From an uncultured Acholeplasmataceae bacterium (GTDB lineage: Bacteria > Bacillota_I > Bacilli_A > Acholeplasmatales > Acholeplasmataceae): a stretch of 6,935 bases of DNA. The notes under the pieces were generated by a model that saw only the letters and a list, made by a program, of their open reading frames with translations, ran no database searches and had not been told where the DNA came from. The position numbers were made by a program, and so were the translations under genes. The stretch lies in the NCBI GenBank assembly GCA_938041945.1, contig CALISC010000102.1, positions 1-6,935 of the forward strand, written 5' to 3'. Every line of letters starts with the position of its first letter. The stretch's first letter is position 1. This document shows positions 1-6,702 of this stretch, in pieces.

Positions 1-90
1 ATAAATAAAGCCGAAATGATTAAACTTTTTCTTTTATTAATCTGCATATTAAACCTCTCTTTTTAAAAAAAATAAGTAAATTTTTGTGTT

Positions 91-113
91 TTTAAGTGAT
101 CAAAACACTTAAA
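91..113. repeat. Short 8-bp inverted repeat
   Basis: Arms TTTAAGTG (91-98) and CACTTAAA (106-113) with a 7-nt loop. An overlapping 7-bp alternative pairs GTGTTTT (86-92) with AAAACAC (102-108). The stems are AT-rich and weak. It may be a minor secondary structure; no function is assigned. Confidence 0.3.
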
Positions 114-220
114 TTATCTTTGTTTTAAATCTAGATGTGGAATTTTTAATAAATATTAAACAAAAGTAATTTAAATATTTTGGGGTTTTTATATTTGATT
201 TTTTGAAATTCATTGAGTTC

Positions 221-261
221 TTACTCTACTTCACTTTAATATACAAAGTGAAGTAGAGTAA
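221..261. terminator. Perfect 17-bp stem / 7-nt loop hairpin downstream of the gene
   Basis: Arms 221-237 and 245-261 are exact reverse complements; the loop is 238-244 (aatatac). It lies 183 bp past the stop codon. No clear U-run follows the stem in either direction, so it is not a textbook intrinsic terminator. It is nevertheless the only strong hairpin after the gene and probably ends or protects the transcript, possibly for convergent transcription as well. A recombination or DGR-associated structure is a less likely alternative. Confidence 0.55.
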
Positions 262-443
262 TTCTAAATTAGTGTATAAATATGTACAGATAGAAATCAG
301 CAGCAACTATTTTGATAAACCTATAAAGTTTTTTTAAAAAAATCAATTAAACTAATATGTTAATTACTTTATGCTAAAAAGCAAAAGACAAAACAATTTC
401 ATGACAAAACAAAAATAAATTGCTGTGAAAGAAAAGAAGAAAA

Positions 444-590
444 CTACCTGATGCAAACTACTACACCGAAAATATTGTTAACGCCAGCACTGCCCAAGAT
501 GTCGTCGTTTCTAACGACGTGAACGATAGCGGCAGGATAATCCATCTGAGTAGCGAGAAACCAGTGATGATGGTACCTTTTTCGGTAAGC
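444..590 (-). other. Candidate hypervariable (DGR-like) region at the 3' end of the gene
   Basis: Residues 1968-2015 plus the stop. By hand count, 451-590 is about 46% G+C against about 36% in the adjoining 140 bases (591-730). Coding-strand adenine falls to about 19% over 481-570 against about 33% in 591-730. In the 42 codons covering 465-590, 34 end in a pyrimidine and 16 end in C. In the next 42 codons upstream, 24 end in a pyrimidine and only 4 in C. The NNC codons have mixed first and second bases (TAC, CAC, CTC, GCC, ATC, GTC, GAC, GGC, AAC, TTC), as expected if AAC codons of a template were randomised at A. The final codons (GTA GTA GTT TGC ATC AGG TAG) would be the less variable homing end. 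No template repeat or reverse transcriptase is in the window, so function is inferred. Confidence 0.4.
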
Positions 591-1124
591 AAATGAATCT
601 CCTCCAACAGGGGTTAAATCAAAACCACGGTATTCTCTAATATCACGATCATTACTACCTAAAATTGCTTTGGCATAGTCAGTTGATTCTTTTATTAACC
701 GAGACTGTATATTTGCGTCATAAGCAGGTTTAACTTGAAAATCACCGCTATCATAAGTGGGCATGTGGACTTCACCACCTAAAACTTTTCCGATATCTTC
801 AACTAATGACTTAAAAATAGAGCGTTCAGGTTTCGCATCGTCAGGATAATTAGGGTTACTAACGTTAAAAGGTGAAAAGTCAATTATTTTGTCGGTGTAC
901 CAGGTGTTTAGTTTAGGAATTTTAACAAAAATAACATCTTCTATTTTAAAGTATTGACCATCGTATTTTTCGTATTTATTGCCAGCGCTGTCTTGCCAGT
1001 AACTGCGAGTAAACTGCATAGTGTAGTCCTTGCCTTTTGAATTAAAATTAAGACTATGATTTTCGTCTTTTAAATGGTGAATGCCAGCAGGATTGTCAAC
1101 TTTAGTTTGTGGATATTTACCGAA
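444..1124 (-). other. C-terminal DUF6273-like / C-type-lectin-like domain (residues ~1790-2015)
   Basis: The domain starts at FGKYPQTKV, the usual opening of DUF6273-type domains (FGxYPQT) found at the ends of InlB-repeat proteins of low-GC Gram-positives. It contains YEKYDGQYFKIEDV, comparable to the Y.w.gxYFKxEPI segment of that family. It closes with HHHWFLAT, then V..V...D.L...G, then FGVVVCIR, comparable to the W-W-L-R/A-S ... GVRPVV ending. The usual Arg of GVRP is replaced by Val here. The position at the end of a long repeat stalk suggests the exposed binding head. The assignment is from remembered motifs, not a profile search. An FGE-sulfatase-like fold is the main alternative. Confidence 0.6.
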
Positions 1125-4100
1125 CTTCTTAGTAAGTCTACCAATATGAAGGGTTACTTTATGGATTCTTTGAACTAAGAATCTTTCAATTTCTTCCTTA
1201 GTTTTTTCTTGCCCGTCTAGTTCTGCTTTTATAATACCAATTCCATCTGCTGAAAACTGACTTTCATCAATAGTACCAATTGTGGCACCATGTCTAATTA
1301 CTCTATTCAGAATTGTACCCGAATGACCTATAACTTCAAAAGTAACTATGTAGACATTTCTGTCAATGGTTACTGTCACTTGGTTTTCGTTTTCATTTGC
1401 GCTCACAGTAAAGTTAGAAGGGTTGAAACGAGGATCTTGGTAAACGCTGCTGTTTGGATTTGAATAAGTTGCTGTATGAACAGTACCAATTAAGGCATTT
1501 TTAGTTTCGTAAGTTGTGTCGTATCCACCATCTGCCCTTTGAGTTAAAATAGTATATTTAATTGTAGTTTGCAGAATTTTAGTATTGGCGTAAATATCAA
1601 GATTATCACCACTTGCTATAAAATCGGTCTGAGCAGGACCATTTTCGCTATAACTCCAACCTGTAAACTCGTAGTTTGCCTTTAAGTTGTAGTTTGGCAA
1701 GTCAATTTTTCTAGTTTTTTTAACCGAAATAGTTTCAGCAGAATCAAAACTTTGAATACCGGCTGTTTTTCGGAAGTTTACAGTAGTTTCTTTTAACTTA
1801 TAGTATTGGCGAACTTCGGTTGTGTTATCACCAACTGTAAGTTGCGAGTTTAGCAGATTATCTGGGTGTGTTGCGTCTTTTTCATATAAGTTAGAGTCTA
1901 GTGCTGCGTAGTCGCGGTAAGTAGCACCATCTTCTACTTTTTGGTCTTGAACAACTTCTTCAATTTTGTAGTATTGACCGTTAAGTACACTACTTTCGCC
2001 TTGTTTTTCCAGCATATGTACGATTTTGTAGTTAACTCTTTCAATTTTTTCTTCAAAGTAAGCAACTAAATCAACATTGCGGTTAACTCTGGTGTTGAAG
2101 TTATAAGGGCTTTGCTCGCCATAAACTCCGTTCATAGTAGACTCAAGTTGCCAGTGTTTAAAGGTATAAGTGCGGCCATGTCGTTCTAGTTTAGGTGCTG
2201 GATCTGGTTCTTTGATTTTCTCTTGATACTTAACATTGTGAGTTTGAGGTTCATTTGAAACTGTGGTTCCAGGGAATTGATTTTGGTAGTTTGCTTGGTA
2301 AGTTACGGTAAACTCTTTTCGCTTGTAGTTTAAGATAAACTCAGTAGAACCATCTGCTTTAACTGTTTTAGTTTCCCTTGAATCAACTAAATCAAAGCCA
2401 TGTTCAAGTCCGGGTAGACCGTCGCTGCTGTCTACAGTGATTTCACTACCAACAGTGGTTTCTTTTTCTACAGTTTGAGTAGTTTCCGGAATTTGACCTT
2501 CAACTCCTTCAAATACATGTTTAATTGTGTATTTCGCCTTCGGTTCAGTTTTTTCGTATTCTATTTTTAAAGTAATATCTTCAATAATTGGCTTGGTTTT
2601 GTAGTCAAAAGTATTTCCGTTTTCATCAATAAAACGTTTGAATCTATATAGATATTTGCCAACTTTAGTGTTAAATTGTTGAGGGTCTAAATCTAATTTT
2701 GTACCTTTTTTAACAAACCTGTGTTCGCTTTGTCCAAGAAGATCACTTTGCATAGTGACTTTGGCTGTGTTTTTTGGCTCAGGTTCACTTGGATCTTTTT
2801 CAAAGACAGGATACAGAACTGTGTTTTCAGTCAAGACATCTTGTTCGTTGTAAATAGAACCAACTACTCCTAGTTTAAAGTAAACCCAGTGTTTAAAGAT
2901 GTAGCCACGTTTTTCAACATTTGGCAGGGTTCCGTCAAAAACTTTGCCTTTTTTACTTGTTTGAACTGAGATAACTGAGTAGCTGTCTGAAAGGAAAGTA
3001 ACTTTAATTAAAGCAGGGTCAAGTGGTTTAGGATCACTTGGGTTATCTGGATTTGGTACTTTGTTGTTGTCTTCAAAGTAGTAAACTGCTTTGACAGTTA
3101 AGTTAGTGGTGTTTGGATCTAAATTGTCGTTAACTGTAAATGGAGAGTTGATGTCTCCGTTTAAATACCAACCTTTAAAGCGGTATTTACCTAGTACTGT
3201 GTCAATGTCTGCACCAACTGTATCTAGGATAGCCTGCAGTTTTGCACGGTCTGGTGCATAGATTTGATTGTCTTTAACTCTTACTTTGCCGTCAAATAAA
3301 ACTTTGCCTTGAACTGGGTCAATTATTTTGACGTCAATTAACTTAAAGCCAGCAAGCGCTTGTTCTTTTAAGTTAACAGTTAACTCAAGGTCTTGAGTGA
3401 CTGTAGTTGTCAAGTGGTCAAATACAGAGCCGTCTTTGTTTGTAAACTTATCAAACACATATTCTTTGTCTTCAATAGTAGTGGTGTATGCGTTTGTGTC
3501 TACTCCAAGTAGTTCACCCTTTTTAACTTTTAGAACTTGACTAGATTTAAGTAGTGGGTTGTAGATCTTAACAGTGTAAAGTTCTTCGTTTTCAAGATTT
3601 GCATTTGGATCTTTTTCAAACACAGGGTAAAGCACTGTGTTTTCGTTTAAAACAGCAGTTTCTTCAAATTGACCTTTAACTTCGTTGTTTTCAAAGTAAG
3701 CCCAGTGTTTAAAGACGTAGCCTAGTTTAGAAATAGTAGGTAGAGTTCCTAAGTAAGCCTTTCCTTTTTCTTGAGTTTGAACAGCAAGTACAGTGCGCTC
3801 AGGTGTTAAGAAGGTTAGTTTAACTAAACTTGGGTCAAGCGGCAGTGGGTTGTCTGGGTCTTGTGGGTTTGGAACTTTGTCGTTTGGCTCAAAGTCGTAA
3901 ACTGCCTGAATATCTAGACGAGCAGCATTAGGATCAATTTGGTCGTTAACTGTAAACGGAGAGTTAGTGTCGCCGTCTAAATACCAGCCCTTAAATTGGT
4001 GTTTACCCATAGCGCTTTCAATATCTGCACCAACTGTATCAAAAATTGCTTGTAGTTTCGCGCGGTCTGGTGCGTAAATTTGTCCTTCTTTCACGCGGAT

Positions 4101-6491
4101 TTTTCCATTAAATAAAACTTTGCCTTGAACAGGGTCGCTAATTTTTGTGTCAATTGACTTAAATCCGTCAAGTGCTTTTTCTTTTAGATTAACGGTTAGG
4201 TTTAAGTCTTTGGTTATTTGGGTAGTTAAATGATCGAAATCAGAACCGTCTTCGTTTGTAAACTTATCAAACACGTATTCTTTGTCTTCAATAGTAGCGG
4301 TGTATGCGTTTGTGTCTACTCCAAGTAGTTCACCCTTTTTAACTTTTAGAACTTGACTAGATTTAAGTAGTGGGTTGTAGATCTTAACAGTGTAAAGTTC
4401 TTCGTTTTCAAGATTTGCATTTGGATCTTTTTCAAACACAGGGTAAAGCACTGTGTTTTCGTTTAAAACAGCAGTTTCTTCAAATTGACCTTTAACTTCG
4501 TTGTTTTCAAAGTAAGCCCAGTGTTTAAAGACGTAGCCTAGTTTAGAAATAGTAGGTAGAGTTCCTAAGTAAGCCTTTCCTTTTTCTTGAGTTTGAACAG
4601 CAAGTACAGTGCGCTCAGGTGTTAAGAAGGTTAGTTTAACTAAACTTGGGTCAAGCGGCAGTGGATTGTCAGGGTCTTGAGGATTTGGCACTTTGTCATT
4701 TGGTTCAAAGTCGTAAACTGCATGAATTTCAAAACGTTTTATGTTCTTTGGAAGTGTGTCGTCTATATTAAATGGAGAGTTTATGTCACCGTTTAAATAC
4801 CAACCTTTAAAGCGGTATTTACCCATTGGAGTTTCAACGTCAGCAGGAGAGTTTCCTAAAATACCGTTGATTTCTGCTTTATCTGCGTCTTGAATTTTGT
4901 TGTTAACCGCAGTTAAAGTTTTGTCGTAAAGTGTTTGGTTTTGAATATGGTCAAGAACTTTGAAAGTTACTGGGCGCTCTGAATCTGGTGCTTTATATGG
5001 TCTTAAATGAGCATACAGCACAAGGTCGCTGGTAATTGGGGTGCTGAAATCAAATTTAACGCCTGTGTCTTGGTTATTAATAGGATCCCAAATTGTCCAG
5101 TAGTCAAGTTCTTCAAGTTTACCATCTGGATAAACTTTAGAAACTCGGTTAGGAGCTGCATAGTTTGCGTCTAGTTTTTGGTCGCGTGCTACTTTGGCAG
5201 GAGAAAGTTGAGACGCACCATCTGGAGTTTTAAAAGTAACTGTGTGGTATTTAGTTGGTTTTTCGGGTTGTGGTTGGTTTTGTAAAATTGACTTTAAGTA
5301 AAGAGAAATATGAGTAGTTGCAACTTCTTGACTAAAGTCTACTTTTTGTGTGAAACTGCTGTCTTTATACCAGCCTTCATAAACATATCCATCTTTATTG
5401 TAGATGTGTTCGCGAAGTGGTGTGCCTCTCTTGACAATATCTAAAAATACTCTTTGCACGCCATCAAAATAAGAAACTGCAACCAGACCTTGCTTATCAA
5501 GAGCTGGTGCTAACTTATCAATATCGGCAGTAATATCGTATTTAGCAATTAGTCTAAGTTCAGATTTTATCCATGTTGGAATATTAAACTCTTCACCTGG
5601 TTTTAAATCAACTCGGTTACCGGTTGGGTCAATATAGTACCAGCCAAGGAACTTAGAAATATAAAAAGGCGGTGTATTAAACTGAATTTCGTGTCCTTGT
5701 TTTTCAGGGTCTAGAGTTTTTGCTTTACCAACAGTTTTATCAACAAGGTCATAAACTTGAGTTTTTTGGGCTTGGTTTTTAAAAATACCTGAAAGTAAGA
5801 AATCATAAACTAAAGAAATTTGTGTGCTGTTGTTAACAATAAACGCACGACCTTGAGCGATGTCTTTAGAAAAGACGTCTCTTCTGTGAATAGGTTCTGG
5901 AGCAATTTTTCCAGCTTTGTCATACGCATAGAAACTTTTAATTTTATAAAGTTCTTCAAATTTGTGTTTGTATTCAGTTTGTAGTTTAGAATACGCAAGA
6001 ATTTCTGGTTTGCGAGGAATGGCACCATCGTGTGATTCTGGGAAAAAGATACGAAGAAAGTTAGAGTAGTCAACAATTACGTCATACTGCTTTTTAATTC
6101 CGAACCAGTTTTTAGTGTAAATAGTAAACACTTCGGAGTCGTGTTGACGGTCTGTAAAGTCAAGCGCTAGGTATTTGCCTGGCTTTGCTTTGATGTCAAC
6201 AATTGTTCCCATTCTGCTAGTTGTGAACCATTCTTTTCTAATAGAAATGAATGTAGACTTAGTGGTGTCTATAGTTTCTGGAACCACAAAACGTAGTTTA
6301 TTTTTTCCTGACTTAACAGCGTCGTGTTCAGTAAAACCACTATTTTTAGAAAAATAAACTGTAGGGTGTGAAAATAAAAAGATAACAAGTAAAATAAGCG
6401 AAGTAAAAGCAAGAATAAATAAAGTGGGGATTAAAAATCCTCTTCTTTTCTTGCGGAGCATATTAAACTGCATATTTTGTTCAGGTTGCAT
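444..6491 (-). CDS. Giant membrane-anchored surface protein with InlB/MucBP-like repeats and a DUF6273-like C-terminal domain
   Basis: Probable surface adhesin or ligand-binding protein, 2015 residues. Residues 13-17 are RKKRR, followed by a hydrophobic helix at about 19-41. This predicts a single-pass anchor with N-in, C-out topology. There is no lipobox and no LPXTG motif. Residues ~42-300 are an ectodomain I do not recognise. InlB B-repeat-like modules (GWY, YW.IWDP and LYAHLRP signatures) lie at ~360-500. Three tandem ~272-residue repeats span ~508-1323, each with a GWYLnGDxNSPF motif, a Pro/Asp-rich linker (VPNPQDPDNP-like) and a KHWxYF motif. MucBP-like segments (KYTIKHVFEG, NYKIVHML, NYKRK, QYYKLKE) alternate with InlB-like ones at ~1320-1710. 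From FGKYPQT (~1790) to the end it resembles DUF6273, with a W-x-L-A core and a GVVVCIR ending. C2013 is the only cysteine I could find. The start is set by a strong ribosome binding site 7 nt upstream, which favours M1 over M7 or M11. The stop is TAG. No neighbouring gene is visible. Family assignments are from motif memory; ligand binding is inferred. Confidence 0.93.
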   Translation of the reverse strand: MQPEQNMQFNMLRKKRRGFLIPTLFILAFTSLILLVIFLFSHPTVYFSKNSGFTEHDAVKSGKNKLRFVVPETIDTTKSTFISIRKEWFTTSRMGTIVDIKAKPGKYLALDFTDRQHDSEVFTIYTKNWFGIKKQYDVIVDYSNFLRIFFPESHDGAIPRKPEILAYSKLQTEYKHKFEELYKIKSFYAYDKAGKIAPEPIHRRDVFSKDIAQGRAFIVNNSTQISLVYDFLLSGIFKNQAQKTQVYDLVDKTVGKAKTLDPEKQGHEIQFNTPPFYISKFLGWYYIDPTGNRVDLKPGEEFNIPTWIKSELRLIAKYDITADIDKLAPALDKQGLVAVSYFDGVQRVFLDIVKRGTPLREHIYNKDGYVYEGWYKDSSFTQKVDFSQEVATTHISLYLKSILQNQPQPEKPTKYHTVTFKTPDGASQLSPAKVARDQKLDANYAAPNRVSKVYPDGKLEELDYWTIWDPINNQDTGVKFDFSTPITSDLVLYAHLRPYKAPDSERPVTFKVLDHIQNQTLYDKTLTAVNNKIQDADKAEINGILGNSPADVETPMGKYRFKGWYLNGDINSPFNIDDTLPKNIKRFEIHAVYDFEPNDKVPNPQDPDNPLPLDPSLVKLTFLTPERTVLAVQTQEKGKAYLGTLPTISKLGYVFKHWAYFENNEVKGQFEETAVLNENTVLYPVFEKDPNANLENEELYTVKIYNPLLKSSQVLKVKKGELLGVDTNAYTATIEDKEYVFDKFTNEDGSDFDHLTTQITKDLNLTVNLKEKALDGFKSIDTKISDPVQGKVLFNGKIRVKEGQIYAPDRAKLQAIFDTVGADIESAMGKHQFKGWYLDGDTNSPFTVNDQIDPNAARLDIQAVYDFEPNDKVPNPQDPDNPLPLDPSLVKLTFLTPERTVLAVQTQEKGKAYLGTLPTISKLGYVFKHWAYFENNEVKGQFEETAVLNENTVLYPVFEKDPNANLENEELYTVKIYNPLLKSSQVLKVKKGELLGVDTNAYTTTIEDKEYVFDKFTNKDGSVFDHLTTTVTQDLELTVNLKEQALAGFKLIDVKIIDPVQGKVLFDGKVRVKDNQIYAPDRAKLQAILDTVGADIDTVLGKYRFKGWYLNGDINSPFTVNDNLDPNTTNLTVKAVYYFEDNNKVPNPDNPSDPKPLDPALIKVTFLSDSYSVISVQTSKKGKVFDGTLPNVEKRGYIFKHWVYFKLGVVGSIYNEQDVLTENTVLYPVFEKDPSEPEPKNTAKVTMQSDLLGQSEHRFVKKGTKLDLDPQQFNTKVGKYLYRFKRFIDENGNTFDYKTKPIIEDITLKIEYEKTEPKAKYTIKHVFEGVEGQIPETTQTVEKETTVGSEITVDSSDGLPGLEHGFDLVDSRETKTVKADGSTEFILNYKRKEFTVTYQANYQNQFPGTTVSNEPQTHNVKYQEKIKEPDPAPKLERHGRTYTFKHWQLESTMNGVYGEQSPYNFNTRVNRNVDLVAYFEEKIERVNYKIVHMLEKQGESSVLNGQYYKIEEVVQDQKVEDGATYRDYAALDSNLYEKDATHPDNLLNSQLTVGDNTTEVRQYYKLKETTVNFRKTAGIQSFDSAETISVKKTRKIDLPNYNLKANYEFTGWSYSENGPAQTDFIASGDNLDIYANTKILQTTIKYTILTQRADGGYDTTYETKNALIGTVHTATYSNPNSSVYQDPRFNPSNFTVSANENENQVTVTIDRNVYIVTFEVIGHSGTILNRVIRHGATIGTIDESQFSADGIGIIKAELDGQEKTKEEIERFLVQRIHKVTLHIGRLTKKFGKYPQTKVDNPAGIHHLKDENHSLNFNSKGKDYTMQFTRSYWQDSAGNKYEKYDGQYFKIEDVIFVKIPKLNTWYTDKIIDFSPFNVSNPNYPDDAKPERSIFKSLVEDIGKVLGGEVHMPTYDSGDFQVKPAYDANIQSRLIKESTDYAKAILGSNDRDIREYRGFDLTPVGGDSFAYRKRYHHHWFLATQMDYPAAIVHVVRNDDILGSAGVNNIFGVVVCIR
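3483..3848 (-). repeat. 366-bp perfectly duplicated block, copy 2 (residues ~882-1003)
   Basis: Partner of 4299-4664 in the second repeat unit. The perfect block sits inside a longer, older repeat whose remaining parts have diverged, so it looks like a recent conversion or recombination tract rather than the full duplication. Confidence 0.9.
4299..4664 (-). repeat. 366-bp perfectly duplicated block, copy 1 (residues ~610-731)
   Basis: Identical by eye, base for base, to 3483-3848, offset by 816 bp. Identity stops sharply: position 4298 differs from 3482 (an Ala/Thr change), and from 4665 the copies differ at 7 of 52 bases, all silent. The block encodes the KLTFLTPERT strand, KHWAYF, FEKDPNANLE and the VKKGELLGVDTNAYT segment. 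Confidence 0.9.
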
Positions 6492-6498
6492 GTATTTT

Positions 6499-6504
6499 CT
6501 CCTT
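6499..6504 (-). promoter_or_regulatory. Ribosome binding site AAGGAG
   Basis: The minus strand reads ACAAGGAGAAAATACATG. AAGGAG is a full Shine-Dalgarno core, 7 nt from the ATG at 6491. It decides the start codon in favour of residue 1 over the nearby in-frame ATGs at codons 7 and 11. Confidence 0.9.
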
Positions 6505-6543
6505 GTGTAAGTTATGCAAAAGTATTGCGATACGTTTATGTAA

Positions 6544-6549
6544 ATTATA
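6544..6549 (-). promoter_or_regulatory. Possible -10 box TATAAT
   Basis: A perfect TATAAT on the minus strand, with the start codon about 52 nt downstream, giving a predicted leader of roughly 45 nt. No good TTGACA-like -35 lies 16-19 nt upstream (the area reads GTAAAATTTC). In such AT-rich DNA a chance match is possible, but the distance to the gene is suitable. Confidence 0.45.
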
Positions 6550-6685
6550 TAAAAAGGATTTTATGAAATTTTACATGCTTTGATGTATGTGTGGTTTATT
6601 TCCTTAAATATGCCTTTATTAGCGTGTTTTATAGTTAAAAACTTAATATGTCTTTCACAAAAAACGCCATTTACTATATCAATGA

Positions 6686-6702
6686 ATATATATATATATA
6701 TA
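6686..6702. repeat. Alternating AT dinucleotide tract, (AT)8A
   Basis: Seventeen uninterrupted alternating A/T bases, about 195 bp upstream of the start codon. This is a simple-sequence tract of a kind prone to slippage. Its distance from the likely -10 box makes a direct promoter-spacing role doubtful. Confidence 0.85.

Larger units (their letters stand above)
1..443. other. AT-rich non-coding region downstream of the gene
   Basis: About 21% G+C by hand count (91 of 443 bases). No open reading frame of useful length was seen on either strand. It contains the 17-bp hairpin (221-261), a weak inverted repeat (91-113), a T7A7 palindrome around 329-342, and a 17-nt homopurine run (427-443; homopyrimidine on the coding strand) directly after the stop codon. 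I looked here for an A-rich copy of the gene's last ~150 bases (a DGR template) and saw none. Confidence 0.7.
2523..4969 (-). repeat. Three tandem in-frame ~816-bp (272-codon) repeats inside the gene
   Basis: Units lie at about 4154-4969, 3338-4153 and 2523-3337, in order of translation; the outer limits are approximate. The codons for WY in GWYL fall at 4797, 3981 and 3165 and those for KHW at 4517, 3701 and 2885, always exactly 816 bp apart. One codon is missing late in the third unit, where the offset of the FD codons is 813. Each unit reads: divergent leader, MGKyrFKGWYLnGD, AVYdFE, Pro/Asp linker, KLTFLTPERT-like strand, KHWxYF, NTVLYPVFEKDP and F.DG..FD. The first two units are very similar. 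The third is diverged (VPNPDNPSDPKP, SDSYSVISV, FEKDPSEPEP). These are InlB B-repeat-like modules, probably a stiff stalk whose length can change by unequal crossover. Confidence 0.9.

Noticed and set aside
1..443. DGR template repeat in the downstream flank
   Set aside because: No stretch matching the constant bases of 444-590 (for example the TTCGG-GTAGTAGTTTGCATC end) was found in either flank. A template, if any, is outside the window.
444..560. LPXTG sorting signal or C-terminal membrane anchor
   Set aside because: No LPXTG-like motif, hydrophobic helix or basic tail at the C-terminus. Anchoring is by the N-terminal helix.
2523..4969. CRISPR array or insertion sequence as the source of the repeats
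   Set aside because: The repeats are long, in-frame, protein-coding and contiguous, without spacers, terminal inverted repeats or a transposase.
5810..6076. An 88-codon open frame on the minus strand, overlapping the large gene in another frame
   Set aside because: It lies entirely inside the coding sequence of the giant gene, has low-complexity Lys/Leu/Thr/Asn composition and shows no recognisable domain.
6175..6357. A 60-codon open frame on the plus strand, antisense to the anchor and ectodomain
   Set aside because: It is antisense to the giant gene with no recognisable product; a by-product of the opposite strand.
444..6491. TGA=Trp genetic code (Mycoplasma/Spiroplasma)
   Set aside because: All Trp codons checked through the gene are TGG; a code-4, AT-rich genome would be expected to use mostly TGA.
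6523..6534. GTAT-CGCA-ATAC inverted repeat near the predicted transcript start, as an operator
   Set aside because: Only 4-bp arms; too short to separate from chance in AT-rich DNA.
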